64,000 bases of DNA from VRUE01 sp035605695 (GCA_035605695.1 DATNGZ010000026.1:1-64000); one strand, 5' to 3'. Shown: positions 25,762-34,639, counted from the stretch's first letter. The notes: generated from the sequence alone by a model not told the origin. Translations and numbers: made by a program.

Positions 25762-25807
25762 ATCGACAGCTTTTTTCCTGATCGACAGCTTTTTTCCTGA
25801 TCGACAG
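25762..25807. repeat. 19-bp iterons (ATCGACAGCTTTTTTCCTG)
   Basis: ATCGACAG occurs at 25762, 25781 and 25800, exactly 19 bp apart; the first two units are identical over 19 bp and the third changes after ATCGACAGG. TCGACAGG recurs at 26507 and 26525, 18 bp apart, just at the end of the following regulator gene. Helically phased copies on both sides of a regulator gene suggest its operators; a replication iteron is the alternative. The rest of the 25394-25882 spacer shows no gene. Confidence 0.6.
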
Positions 25808-25882
25808 GTAAATCCCTGAGCGCTAAGGCATATGCTCGGCCTCTGCTGACTACCTGAAATCGATAAAAGCGGAGGGGAGCGA

Positions 25883-26524
25883 ATGGACGCGAAGGCTCTG
25901 GTGGCGCTTCAGCGCATGGGAAAGGGTGAACGAGGCGTTGAGGATTCAGTCAGCTACGCCGTCGGGCACCGCATCCGAATCGAAATCCTAGCTGCGCTGC
26001 ATGAAGGACCGGAGAGCGCTGCCGGCCTCGCCAAGATCGTTCGTCAGCCCCTCAGCACCGTCACCCACCACATCGAGGAATTGCTTGCGGACGGGTCCAT
26101 CGAAGTCGCCCGGTCCGAGCAAATCCGGGCCAACATGACGCAGAACTTCTACATCGTCGTGGAGCTTCCAGAATTCTCAGATGAGGAAATCGCGGCGATG
26201 ACCCCCGACGAGCGACAGGCGCTCGCCGCGCTGATTGTTCAAGCAGCGACAGCAGAGGCTCTGGCATCGCTGTGGGCCGGGAAGATGATCTACGACCCTC
26301 GCATCGTGCTCATGTGGAATCGGTTCAATCTCGACGGGCAGGGACGCGAAGAAGCCTCCGACGAGCAGGGCGAATCGTGGGAGCGCTTGAAGACCATAGC
26401 CGGCGACTCGGCGAACCGAATGGCGAAGTCCGGCGAGAAAGGTGTCACCTACGTTTTCAACTCGTTCGGTTACGAGCGGTGCCGCACTTCTGCACCCCCG
26501 CCCCTCTCGACAGGTAATAGCTGA
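25883..26524 (+). CDS. ArsR-like winged-helix regulator
   Basis: The 213-residue protein has an N-terminal winged helix: SYAVGHRIRIEILAALHEGP, then AAGLAKIVRQPLSTVTHHIE as turn and recognition helix, and ELLADGSIEVARSEQ as wing. The C-terminal part (DEEIAAMTPDERQALAALIV and on) is probably a dimerisation or ligand domain. It is the first of three consecutive winged-helix genes and lies between copies of the TCGACAG motif, so autoregulation is likely. The last residues run into the motif pair at 26507-26531. Confidence 0.78.
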   Translation: MDAKALVALQRMGKGERGVEDSVSYAVGHRIRIEILAALHEGPESAAGLAKIVRQPLSTVTHHIEELLADGSIEVARSEQIRANMTQNFYIVVELPEFSDEEIAAMTPDERQALAALIVQAATAEALASLWAGKMIYDPRIVLMWNRFNLDGQGREEASDEQGESWERLKTIAGDSANRMAKSGEKGVTYVFNSFGYERCRTSAPPPLSTGNS

Positions 26525-26799
26525 TCGACAGGCAATCGTCGTTCAAGAAATCGGTATAGACCGCTGGGTTCCGATCTGAAACCTTTCAACATTCAAGAAC
26601 AAAGCATTGGTTCCGGAACGTCGTCAGGTTGCCGGACACGGTTTGTCCTTGAAGGTTGTCCCGGACGGCACAGGAATGATTCCTCCCACTGGAATCCGAG
26701 TCGGTCGTCTGGGGTGCAAGACACATCATGTTTCTCAACAGCAAAACTTTCACCCAGCAGCGACGCGTCGCACCCTCTCTCCCACTCGGGGGGCAACGT

Positions 26800-27117
26800 A
26801 TGCCTGCAAACTGCCCTCCGCTCGAAGGGCATAAGGACGGGGCGGACGGGGCCGGGCGCCTTCGACCGATTGACGCCCGGCCCCGTATCAACGAGACCAA
26901 GGCATTGATGGTCGCGGTCATGGGGGAGCTGGGCTTCCCGGTAACCGCAGCCGAGCTTTATGCGATCTGGGAGGGCACCAAGCCGCTTCAGACGATCGAG
27001 TACCACCTTTCTACGCTCGTCAGGGCGAGGGTCGCAGAAGTGGTTTATGGCCCGGAACTTCAGTTTCGCCTCGTCCCCATATCTACCGCTTCAGCCTTGT
27101 CAGAGCTCTCGCGATAG
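26800..27117 (+). CDS. Small winged-helix protein
   Basis: From ATG at 26800 (GGGGGG 6 nt upstream) the 105-residue protein has a Gly/Pro-rich lead and then a winged helix: NETKALMVAVMGELGFPVTA, ELYAIWEGTKPLQTIEYHLS and TLVRARVAEVVYGPELQFRL. An ATG at 26728 would add 24 residues of poor composition. It lacks a sensor domain. Second of three regulator genes in a row; it may act with them in control of element transfer. Confidence 0.62.
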   Translation: MPANCPPLEGHKDGADGAGRLRPIDARPRINETKALMVAVMGELGFPVTAAELYAIWEGTKPLQTIEYHLSTLVRARVAEVVYGPELQFRLVPISTASALSELSR

Positions 27118-27131
27118 TACAACGAGTCGAG

Positions 27132-27482
27132 ATGCAATCTTCCGGCGATTGTCCAGCGCAGGATCAGCGCATGACGGGCACACTCATTACTGCACTGGGT
27201 CATCCCGTCCGTCGCGAGGTCCTACGTGTACTCCATGCATCCGATGCACCGATGAGCGCCGTTAGGATGAGCAGAGTCCTAGACGGAACCTCCCAAAGAC
27301 TTTCTTACCACTTCGCCACCCTCGCGAAACTCAACGCCCTGCGCTTGCACAGCGAACGAGAGGCTCGCGGTGCCAAAGAGAAGCTTTTCGCTTCTGCGGT
27401 TTCCAACCATGTTGCCGTCCTGGCTGCGCTAGCGGATACCAAGGAGGAAGACAGCTGCGTACGAGATGGAACTAGCTGTTAG
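27132..27482 (+). CDS. ArsR-family winged-helix regulator
   Basis: The 116-residue protein contains TGTLITALGHPVRREVLRVL followed by SAVRMSRVLDGTSQRLSYHF (recognition helix) and ATLAKLNALRLHSEREARGA (wing), the classic ArsR layout. No metal-binding cysteine motif is present in the helix, so metal sensing is unlikely. ATG at 27171 is an equally good start. It ends 9 nt before the convergent methyltransferase gene. Confidence 0.72.
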   Translation: MQSSGDCPAQDQRMTGTLITALGHPVRREVLRVLHASDAPMSAVRMSRVLDGTSQRLSYHFATLAKLNALRLHSEREARGAKEKLFASAVSNHVAVLAALADTKEEDSCVRDGTSC

Positions 27483-27491
27483 CTATGCCCA

Positions 27492-28289
27492 CTAGGCTTC
27501 GGCGACAATTGCCCTTACCTCGCCGGGGAAGGGGAACAGGGTCGATCGTACGCGATACCGCCAATAGAGCGCAAAGGCGATTGACCGTGGGGTTTCGGGG
27601 CGGATCAGGTTTTGATAGTCAGTCCATGCAACGGGGAACTGAACGGAGACAGCCGCAAAGCCGGCCTCCGTAAGTGCATCAACATATTCTCGGACCATCA
27701 GAGCGTTCTCATCGACCCCGAATTGAACAAACGGGTGGTCCCTTCGCACCTGGTCCAGATCGCTGCGACGCCGTATCGTCGGCTCGTCGCTACAGATCAG
27801 CTTCCCGGAGGGCCGTAGCGAAGCTCTCACCGACGTGAGCACAGGAACTAGCGGCTCCACATGGTGCAGGACCGCACGACAAACCGCGGCGTCGAAGTCC
27901 TCACCAGCTAGTGCTGCGACATCGCCCTCAGATATGTCAAACGACAGCGAAGCGGCCTCGCGCAAGCGTGTTGCCGCGCCCTGCCCGCAGACATCCGAAA
28001 GATTTGGCTCGCACAGAACCACCTTGAAGCCCTCAGTGGCAAGTGAGCCGGCCACAAGCCCTCGACCGCCGCCAAAGTCAATGACCCTTGCGGGCGGCGC
28101 GATCCCTTGCTCTCGCAGTAGACGCGCAATTCTTGCCCAGTGCTCGCTTGCTCGAAAACGTTCGAGCGCGGCGCGGTCATCCCCCTCTAGGAAGGAGGCT
28201 TGAACAACGGGAGAAAGCGCTGGGTCGGACCGCGCTGATAGGACCGCGCGCTCATACGCTTCGTCTTGATCGAGATCGACCGAAGTCAT
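27492..28289 (-). CDS. Class I SAM-dependent methyltransferase
   Basis: The protein of about 265 residues has the Rossmann motif I RVIDFGGGRGLVAGSLATEG, motif II ending VVLCEPN, and later FDAAVCRAVLHHVEPLVPVL and LRPSGKLICSDEP. This is the small-molecule methyltransferase fold (UbiE/Bcd1-like). The substrate is unknown. The start at 28289 (MTSVDLDQDEAYERAVLSAR) fits better than an upstream codon. It is probably cargo of the element; its GC content is lower than that of the transfer genes. Confidence 0.82.
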   Translation of the reverse strand: MTSVDLDQDEAYERAVLSARSDPALSPVVQASFLEGDDRAALERFRASEHWARIARLLREQGIAPPARVIDFGGGRGLVAGSLATEGFKVVLCEPNLSDVCGQGAATRLREAASLSFDISEGDVAALAGEDFDAAVCRAVLHHVEPLVPVLTSVRASLRPSGKLICSDEPTIRRRSDLDQVRRDHPFVQFGVDENALMVREYVDALTEAGFAAVSVQFPVAWTDYQNLIRPETPRSIAFALYWRYRVRSTLFPFPGEVRAIVAEA

Positions 28290-28729
28290 GCAGCGAAGCC
28301 TACCCGACCAGAAGGCCGGAATGAGAGCGACCTTCAAGCCCCTTCTATGCGCAGCAGCCTTCAGCGAGGTTCTTGTTATTTGGACCAGTGGAGCTCAGAC
28401 TAGGTGATTCTCAAATACAACGCTGTACAAGTACTCGGTAGCGCTTAAAAGCGAAACTAAGTAATTGATTCAAAAACTTTTTCTGTACAGTTGTACGTCC
28501 CGTCCTGTCGTGCTTAGTATCGCGCCGGCTCACTAGGCGTACTAGTAAGTCTCGTTTAGGGGCTTAGAGTTAGAGGCACGCCCTCTTTTGTGCCTGACGA
28601 CTCCCATGCTCCGACCAGAAATCACTGGCACCACTAACTGAGGGAGGACGAATGCTGAGCGCAATACGCGCGGGCGCCGAGCTGTGCCCACCTGATCTAA
28701 GTCGGCGAATACCGAAAGGGGGTCATCTG
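28290..28729. other. AT-richer spacer with promoter-like sequence
   Basis: This stretch is visibly richer in A and T than the rest of the window. It includes CGCTTAAAAGCG, repeated TGTACA/GTAC motifs near 28430-28495 and a run TTCAAAAACTTTTTCTG. A strong Shine-Dalgarno (GAGGGAGGACGA) precedes an ATG at 28652, in frame with the secreted glycosidase. I see no separate gene. It probably carries the promoter of that gene. Confidence 0.4.
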
Positions 28730-30694
28730 ATGCGGCTGATGCTTGCGGCTGCCCTTTCCTTGGTTTCGCTGCTGACCATTGCTTCCTCAGCTAGGGCCGT
28801 ATCTCCAGAGTTCTATGGCCTTATGTGGAACGGCCAATATGGCTCACTCGAAAGCGCTAGTGATTGGGATGCAGTCGCTCACTCCGGCGCCAAGGTAGTT
28901 CGCGTCCAGGGCTTCTGGAAACAAGTCGCGGATCAAGGCGACTGGACAAAAGACCCGGCCTGGGAAAAAAGCTTCGACAAATACTTCACCATGGCCGCAG
29001 AACGCAACATCAGCATTCTCCCGTACCTCTATGGACGCCAAAACGGCACCGAAGAACATGCTTTCTATCGAAGCTCGGAAATGAGCGGCTGGCTTGCCTT
29101 CGTCTGGACCTTCGTACAACGCTACGGTCGAGGAGGCACGTTCTGGAATGCTCATCCCTCTCTGCCCTACAAGCCGGCAACGGTCTGGGAAGTATGGAAC
29201 GAGCCGAATCTAAAGGGCAACAATCCATTGCTCTGGGATGGGAAAAAATGGATCGAACAGGTTCAGCCTCGTAACTACGCTGAATTCCTCGTATCAACGT
29301 CGACCACAATCACCGAAGCTCAGAACAAAGTGCGTAAAGCCGGTGAACCATTCGACACCAAGATCCTGACAGGCGGTCTTTACCAGGAGGCTGGCAGCTC
29401 AGTCATGTCGGTCTCGCAGTTCTTTGAAGAAATCTCCAAAAACGTCAGCCTGAACAACGAATTCAAGTCCAAGAACAGCGGGCTTGGCCTGCATCCGTAC
29501 AGCTTCGCTGGGAATGAAGCCGGAAACATCACTGGCTTCCAAGAAGGAGTCAATGCCGGCCGCGCAGCTCTCACGAAATTTGATAGCTCGGCCAAGCCGA
29601 TCTGGATAACCGAGATGGGCTGGCCGGTCGATGGCGAAGGGTATGACAAAGCGAAGGCCGCAGCAGGAGAAATGGAACAAGCGAGCCTACTGACTAGCAG
29701 CTACAACTGGCTCAAAGAACAGAGTGTTGCGAAGAACATTGAATTCGCCGCATGGTACAACTACAGTAACTATGACAATGAAAAGTGGTCATACCATTGC
29801 GGACTACGTAATTGGTATGGCATCTATCGCCCGTCGTGGTGGGCCTATCAAGAACAGACTGGCGCCCCCGCGTGGCCGAAATCAACCTGGCACATCGACA
29901 ATCTCGGCGGAGGAATCACTGCTGATCCCGATATCTCATCTTGGGGTCCGGGCCGCTTGGACGTGTTTGGCCGCGGAACAGACAATAAACTGTACCATAA
30001 GTTTTATGCGTCTGCGACGGGCTGGTCGATCTGGGAAAACCTCGGTGGCATACTGACTTCCGGACCGGGAGCTGTTTCCTGGGGGGCGAACCGAATAGAC
30101 GTAGTAGCCAGGGCCACCGACAACACAGTTAGTCACTGGGCATGGACCGGCTCCTCGTGGGTGATCGACAATCTCGGCGGAGGAATTACCGCTGATCCCG
30201 ATATCTCATCTTGGGGTCCGGGACGTTTGGACGTGTTTGTCCGCGGAACAGACAATAAACTGTACCATAAGTTTTATGCGTCTGCGACGGGCTGGTCGAT
30301 CTGGGAAAACCTCGGTGGCATACTGACTTCCGGACCGAGTGCTGTGTCTTGGGGGACAAACCGGATCGATGTGGTTGCTAACTCCACTGAAAAAACGGTC
30401 ACTCATTGGGCCTGGAACGGCTCCTCTTGGACGGTCGATGACCTGGGAGGAAATGTCACGTCCGACCCCGACATATCTTCGTCAGGGCCGGGCAACCTAG
30501 ACATCTATAGCCGCGATTCGCGAAATTCGCTCATTCACAAGACCTACACCTGGGCGACTGGTTGGTCTGGATGGTCTGGACTCGGCGGAATGCAGATGTC
30601 GGGGCCTGGGGCTGTTTCGTGGGGATCGAATAGAACCGATGTCGTCACGAAGGCACCGGACGGCTCGGTAGCGCATTGGGCCTGGGCTGAATAG
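28730..30694 (+). CDS. Secreted clan GH-A glycoside hydrolase with lectin-like repeats
   Basis: From ATG at 28730 a signal peptide (MRLMLAAALSLVSLLTIASS plus ARA) precedes a TIM-barrel glycosidase. The acid/base glutamate is in TVWEVWNEPN (E158) and the nucleophile candidate is in IWITEMGWPV (E295), the clan GH-A pair. From residue about 388, three 90-residue repeats follow with SDPDISSWGPGRLDVF-like cores, as in PLL/DUF346 beta-propeller lectins. An in-frame ATG at 28652 has a better Shine-Dalgarno, giving 26 extra residues before the signal peptide. The enzyme probably binds and cuts an external polysaccharide. Base composition is unlike the transfer genes. Confidence 0.85.
   Translation: MRLMLAAALSLVSLLTIASSARAVSPEFYGLMWNGQYGSLESASDWDAVAHSGAKVVRVQGFWKQVADQGDWTKDPAWEKSFDKYFTMAAERNISILPYLYGRQNGTEEHAFYRSSEMSGWLAFVWTFVQRYGRGGTFWNAHPSLPYKPATVWEVWNEPNLKGNNPLLWDGKKWIEQVQPRNYAEFLVSTSTTITEAQNKVRKAGEPFDTKILTGGLYQEAGSSVMSVSQFFEEISKNVSLNNEFKSKNSGLGLHPYSFAGNEAGNITGFQEGVNAGRAALTKFDSSAKPIWITEMGWPVDGEGYDKAKAAAGEMEQASLLTSSYNWLKEQSVAKNIEFAAWYNYSNYDNEKWSYHCGLRNWYGIYRPSWWAYQEQTGAPAWPKSTWHIDNLGGGITADPDISSWGPGRLDVFGRGTDNKLYHKFYASATGWSIWENLGGILTSGPGAVSWGANRIDVVARATDNTVSHWAWTGSSWVIDNLGGGITADPDISSWGPGRLDVFVRGTDNKLYHKFYASATGWSIWENLGGILTSGPSAVSWGTNRIDVVANSTEKTVTHWAWNGSSWTVDDLGGNVTSDPDISSSGPGNLDIYSRDSRNSLIHKTYTWATGWSGWSGLGGMQMSGPGAVSWGSNRTDVVTKAPDGSVAHWAWAE
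29894..30694 (+). repeat. Three tandem 270-bp repeats in the lectin region
   Basis: Repeat units begin at 29894, 30164 and 30434. The first two are nearly identical at DNA level over most of their length (from ATCGACAATCTCGGCGGAGG on), which points to recent duplication. The third is diverged (GTCGATGACCTGGGAGGAAA). Confidence 0.85.
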
Positions 30695-30716
30695 GCCCAT
30701 AGATCACCGCTTGGCA

Positions 30717-30755
30717 ACAGGAGGCGCCGTGCCCGTTGGGGCCGGCGCCTCCTGT
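30717..30755. terminator. Strong hairpin between convergent genes
   Basis: ACAGGAGGCGCCG (30717-30729) pairs with CGGCGCCTCCTGT (30743-30755) as a perfect 13-bp stem. It lies between the ends of the glycosidase (plus) and the large secreted protein (minus) and can serve both. Confidence 0.7.
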
Positions 30756-30799
30756 GGTGATTGCACATAGCTGAGGCTGTCTGCTAGCGGCTGCTTGGC

Positions 30800-33106
30800 C
30801 TACGGCACAACAGAGACAGGAATCGCGCGCGAGTTCCCTTCCTCAAACGGATAACCACTCTGAGCGACGACCAGCGCTCGCATGATGTACGTGGTCGGGG
30901 TGTAGGTCTGCGTGAAGCGGTAACGCATAACGTAATGGCCGTTTGCCCGTGTGTGGTACTTGCGGAACACGCGCCACTTATCCGGCCCTTTGCCGCTCTT
31001 GACTTGCAGGATGATGATGACTTCCCGGTTGTCCGGGCCGGGGATCGCGCCCTTGAAGACCGCGAATCCCTTGTTCTTGACGACGTTGCCACGCAGCCTG
31101 AACGTGGGATGGACTCTTGTCCTCAGCTCTGCGGTCGCGGTGAGTTCGCGCTGATCGGGGCGGTAGGCCGCGGTTACTTCGCGCGATGGTCCGGAGCCGA
31201 TCGCGAACTGGTATTCGCCGTCTGATCCGGTCATCGCCACGCCCAGGAACTGTCGGGCTTGGTCGGTGACGACCCTGCTGAACACGCAAAGCGGTGCGTC
31301 GTCAATCTGCCCGCCGACCCCCGTCAGCTTGCCTTTGAGCGTGGCGCTTTCGTTTTGCTGAACGAGGAGGGAACCGGCGGCCTTTTTGCCGAGCCCAGCG
31401 GTCAACGTCATTCCTCCTCCAATCTCTGAACGCTGGCATTGGTAGGAGAGGGGCGCGCTGACCGGAGCGCCGATATTGCCCTCCGCATCCGAGAGCCAAA
31501 GGCGCAGCGTGTAGGAGCCGCGTTCGCGTGGTGTCTCGAGGTCGGCGATGGCTTGCGGCGTATCGCCCGTAACCGCCTTGGCAGCCACGACAACGCCGCC
31601 GGAGCCGTTCAGCACTTCGTAATGCGCAGCGTTGATCGGCGAGCCCCCGTCGAGAATATTGTGCCAGCGGACGTCGAACGCCTGCGTAGTGCGTTTGGCA
31701 TCCGGGGCGGTCACCGAAAGATCCTGGGGCGCAGCCGGCGGCGTGGTGTCATGCGGGATCGGCACGGCACCGGCCGGGCCGGTGAAGCCGACGCCGTCCT
31801 CAAGCCAAACTCGTAGGCGATAGTCGCCCGCTTTCGCCGGGCCGGTGATTTCGGGAATCTGAGTCGGGTTGCTGCCGGACAGCACCTTCTCCGGCGTGAC
31901 GACCTGGCCGGTCGCGTTGACTACGTCGTAGTGGACCTTGGCAATGGGCGAGCCGGGGTCCGGCGGCAATGAGAACTGGGCACCGAAGTGATCGAGGTAG
32001 CGGGCCGGATTGGAGCTAATGACCTGAAGGCCAGTAGGCGCTCCAGGCGCATGGTTGTCAACGTGGATCGTGCGGGAGTCGCAGGTCTCCCCGCCGGTTC
32101 CGTTGAGCCCCATGTACTGGCTGTAGTCCTGGGTGCATGCGGAGAGGCCGTGGGCGCCGTCGGCGAGAGAGGCGCTGTCGAAGTCGTACTGCCGTCCCCA
32201 CGGTCCTCCGGTCGGGCAGGGCTGGTAGCTGCGGGAGAACTCGCCGTTGGTTTGCGACGAGGTCACGTTGCACTCGCCCATCGCCTGGAAGTCGAGTGCG
32301 TAGCGCTGGGTGCCGTCGATCCGCACCCGCTCGAAGCGAATCCCCGAACCCTGATCCGATGCGTTCCAGAAGACCCCTTGGGTGCCGCGCACCCACTGTC
32401 CCTGCATCAGCGGCGAGGACGTATTGAAGAAAGAGACCTGCGACGGGGAGTCGTCGCTGAGGATGAAGACGAAGCCGTTTGCATCGACCGCGTTGTAGTT
32501 GGCTCGGTCGCAACCGGCGGGACGTACGCAACGCATTTCAAAATAGAAGTGATGGAAGTCCAGGTAGTTGCCGAAGGGCCACAGGTGCGGACCGAAGATG
32601 CCCGACGCCGAGGCACCGATTCCGGCGTTGGAGACGCCGGAGCCTTGTTCGAGAAAGAGGTTGCCGTTGTTGGTGAAGTCCATTCCCCAAAAGCGAGCCC
32701 GCCAGCCGTCGTTGAAGGCGTTGGGCTCGCGGGTATAGCCGCCCCCTGACTTGAAATGGACAAAGCCCGGCGTCTCGAAGATGAATGCTTGGTAGGCCCC
32801 CACCCCGGCGTTGCCGCCGGCTTCATGCTCGGCGATTCGTAGGTACGCGGCGTCACCGGGCGGATCGCCTCCGGCGCCACCGCACCAGTTGGCGAAATCA
32901 AAGATGCCGCTCGGGTGCTGGGCGCTGACCGTGTTCGTCTCGATCCTGAACGGAGGAGCCCCGGAGTCGGCGGCGCAAGCGACCATCTTGTACTGGCCCG
33001 CGCGAGCGTCGACAGCGGCCAGAACGGCAATGGCCGCGCAGAGCAGCAGCGCGCAAAGGGCGACTGTGGCCGGGCGATTCGGCCGTTGCCTCGATCGAGA
33101 CGACAT
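30800..33106 (-). CDS. Large secreted protein with Ig/FnIII-like repeats
   Basis: The 768-residue protein has an N-terminal signal peptide (TVALCALLLCAAIAVLAAVDARA). A Cys-containing N-terminal domain follows (YKMVACAADSGAPPFRI; FDFANWCGGAGGDPPGDAAY), lectin-like in appearance. After residue about 360 there are two Ig/FnIII-like units introduced by APGAPTGLQVISSNPARYLD and TPPAAPQDLSVTAPDAKR. The C-terminal 200 residues are beta-rich (GSDGEYQFAIGSGPSREVTA; carboxypeptidase-regulatory-like). I recognise the general style of Solirubrobacterales secreted proteins but no enzyme. A structured leader and AAGGAGG precede the ATG. Confidence 0.8.
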   Translation of the reverse strand: MSSRSRQRPNRPATVALCALLLCAAIAVLAAVDARAGQYKMVACAADSGAPPFRIETNTVSAQHPSGIFDFANWCGGAGGDPPGDAAYLRIAEHEAGGNAGVGAYQAFIFETPGFVHFKSGGGYTREPNAFNDGWRARFWGMDFTNNGNLFLEQGSGVSNAGIGASASGIFGPHLWPFGNYLDFHHFYFEMRCVRPAGCDRANYNAVDANGFVFILSDDSPSQVSFFNTSSPLMQGQWVRGTQGVFWNASDQGSGIRFERVRIDGTQRYALDFQAMGECNVTSSQTNGEFSRSYQPCPTGGPWGRQYDFDSASLADGAHGLSACTQDYSQYMGLNGTGGETCDSRTIHVDNHAPGAPTGLQVISSNPARYLDHFGAQFSLPPDPGSPIAKVHYDVVNATGQVVTPEKVLSGSNPTQIPEITGPAKAGDYRLRVWLEDGVGFTGPAGAVPIPHDTTPPAAPQDLSVTAPDAKRTTQAFDVRWHNILDGGSPINAAHYEVLNGSGGVVVAAKAVTGDTPQAIADLETPRERGSYTLRLWLSDAEGNIGAPVSAPLSYQCQRSEIGGGMTLTAGLGKKAAGSLLVQQNESATLKGKLTGVGGQIDDAPLCVFSRVVTDQARQFLGVAMTGSDGEYQFAIGSGPSREVTAAYRPDQRELTATAELRTRVHPTFRLRGNVVKNKGFAVFKGAIPGPDNREVIIILQVKSGKGPDKWRVFRKYHTRANGHYVMRYRFTQTYTPTTYIMRALVVAQSGYPFEEGNSRAIPVSVVP

Positions 33107-33121
33107 TTCCTGCCTCCTTGG

Positions 33122-33193
33122 TTTTGCCGATCGGGCTCAAGGGAGGCGCTTCCGTCCTTCCTTCCCTTCCCCGAGAGCACCGCCGCTGGCAAA
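33122..33193 (-). promoter_or_regulatory. Structured 5' leader of the large secreted protein gene
   Basis: Minus-strand reading gives TTTGCC ... GGCAAAA (outer arms at 33193-33188 and 33128-33122). Inside, TCGGGGAAGGGA pairs with TCCCTTGAGCCCGA. It ends near the Shine-Dalgarno. No known riboswitch consensus is recognisable. Confidence 0.35.
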
Positions 33194-33368
33194 TGCTGTC
33201 GCCGAAGGTGGTCGTTCCGTCGATCGACTGATATCTAAACGATTCCAACAAGGAGAAAAGTCCGCAGACGCGCAAAAACGCCCCTACGACTTTTGTTTAG
33301 GGCAGATCGGGCCGCGCTACGACAGGCCGCGCAACTGCGGCGCCTCATAAGGTTTTAAGCTCGCAGCG

Positions 33369-34007
33369 ATGCACAAGGGCGGGAGCGGGCACATGGGCTG
33401 GATAGCGACTGGAATCGCGCTTGCCCTCTGGGCAGCTCCCAGTGCCGCAACGAGCAAACCCCAGACCTGCGGCCCGTCGAACGCGGCAACCATCGCGGGT
33501 AACTCGCAAGTGCGCGTCTATCGGCAGGCTGGAAAAGGAACGGCCTCAATCGTCTTTGGATGCGTTCGAGGATCGAGAAAGACGAGCCGTATTGGACCGA
33601 TCCCACCGGCAGGCCGCAAGGCTGTCGTACATGGACCAATCACCGTCAATGGCAAGTGGGTGGCTGCGGTCGAAGAACGACCCGATGGAGCAACAGGCTG
33701 GCGCGTCTATGTCACCTCACGCAACGCCGGCACTAGCAAGGGTCGGCACTGCTTGATCGGAAGCGGCGATTCAAAAAGCAAGGCACCCGCCGTCCGCGTC
33801 GTCTTGATGAATGCAAATGGAGGGCTGGCTTGGGCTGCCATCACGCCAACGCCAAACGGACGCGCCCCGATCATTGGCGCCTGCGACTCGCAAGGAAATC
33901 GTGTTCTGGATTCAGGGGCGGGCGTTGAAATCAAGACACTGGAACTGCACGGATCAACGGTCTCTTGGGAAAACGCGGGTGGCCCTCGTACGGCGCGTCT
34001 GCACTAG
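33369..34007 (+). CDS. Secreted hypothetical protein (212 aa)
   Basis: A signal peptide (MGWIATGIALALWAAPSAAT) is followed by a beta-rich extracytoplasmic protein with three cysteines (PQTCGPSNA, FGCVRGS, RHCLIGSG) and a fourth in GACDSQGNRVLDSGAGVEIK. I do not recognise the family. A truncated, frameshifted copy of its C-terminal part lies at 34640-34821 on the same strand. It is cargo between the large secreted protein and the integrase. Confidence 0.7.
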   Translation: MHKGGSGHMGWIATGIALALWAAPSAATSKPQTCGPSNAATIAGNSQVRVYRQAGKGTASIVFGCVRGSRKTSRIGPIPPAGRKAVVHGPITVNGKWVAAVEERPDGATGWRVYVTSRNAGTSKGRHCLIGSGDSKSKAPAVRVVLMNANGGLAWAAITPTPNGRAPIIGACDSQGNRVLDSGAGVEIKTLELHGSTVSWENAGGPRTARLH

Positions 34008-34065
34008 CCGCACACCCCTGGGAAGGCGACATTGGTTTGGCGAATAGTTCCGGTGCGCCTGGCGA

Positions 34066-34503
34066 TCAGAGACCGAACAATGAGGCCAAAGCGCGACGAA
34101 ATTTGCTGCGCCGACGCCAACCGGCATCGTCGCGGATCGACACAACCGGCTCGCCATATCGGCCAGCGATATCAGGGCGAGGCTCCCACTGTCGAAGATC
34201 CACCACAGACAGGCTCGGTGGGCCAGAGTCGTGAACGATCAGCCCAATGTCGAGCGGGCCGAGATGAGAAATGAATGCCTGGTAGTAGGCATCCCAGATT
34301 TGTGCATCCCAACCCACTTGCGCGACGATTGTGCGCCTGCGCCCAAATGCCGATCCCCGACCAGCAACATCAGGACTCGATAGCAAGACAGTCGGATTGC
34401 GCCGCGAGCTATTCTGGCGTGCCTCCTGGGCAGCGCTAATAGCGTCCTTGGCTCCCAGCAGCGTCGCAGCTAGAGAGTCAGGTGGCTGTTCGTAGGCTGT
34501 CAC
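34066..34503 (-). CDS. Hypothetical protein (145 aa)
   Basis: The C-terminal part of this frame is protein-like: RTIVAQVGWDAQIWDAYYQA, FISHLGPLDIGLIVHDSGPP, then WRRRSKFRRALASLFGL. The GTG at 34503 is the chosen start because the frame further upstream lies over a degenerate gene copy. No Shine-Dalgarno is clear. It has no known motif and lies between a secreted-protein gene and its decayed duplicate. Confidence 0.45.
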   Translation of the reverse strand: MTAYEQPPDSLAATLLGAKDAISAAQEARQNSSRRNPTVLLSSPDVAGRGSAFGRRRTIVAQVGWDAQIWDAYYQAFISHLGPLDIGLIVHDSGPPSLSVVDLRQWEPRPDIAGRYGEPVVSIRDDAGWRRRSKFRRALASLFGL

Positions 34504-34639
34504 CCGGCCGATGATACTGCGCTCGAAGCAGGGCAGCCCGCGAGCGGCGATTTGATCCGACGGGCCGTGAAAGCCGGGCGACGAGCCTCGAATCCGCGAC
34601 TTAGCACTGTCGCCCGCCGAGGACGAAGATCGTCCGGTG

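Noticed and set aside
33107..33240. c-di-GMP or c-di-AMP riboswitch upstream of the large secreted-protein gene
   Set aside because: Pairings exist, but the conserved sequence cores of these riboswitch classes are not recognisable.
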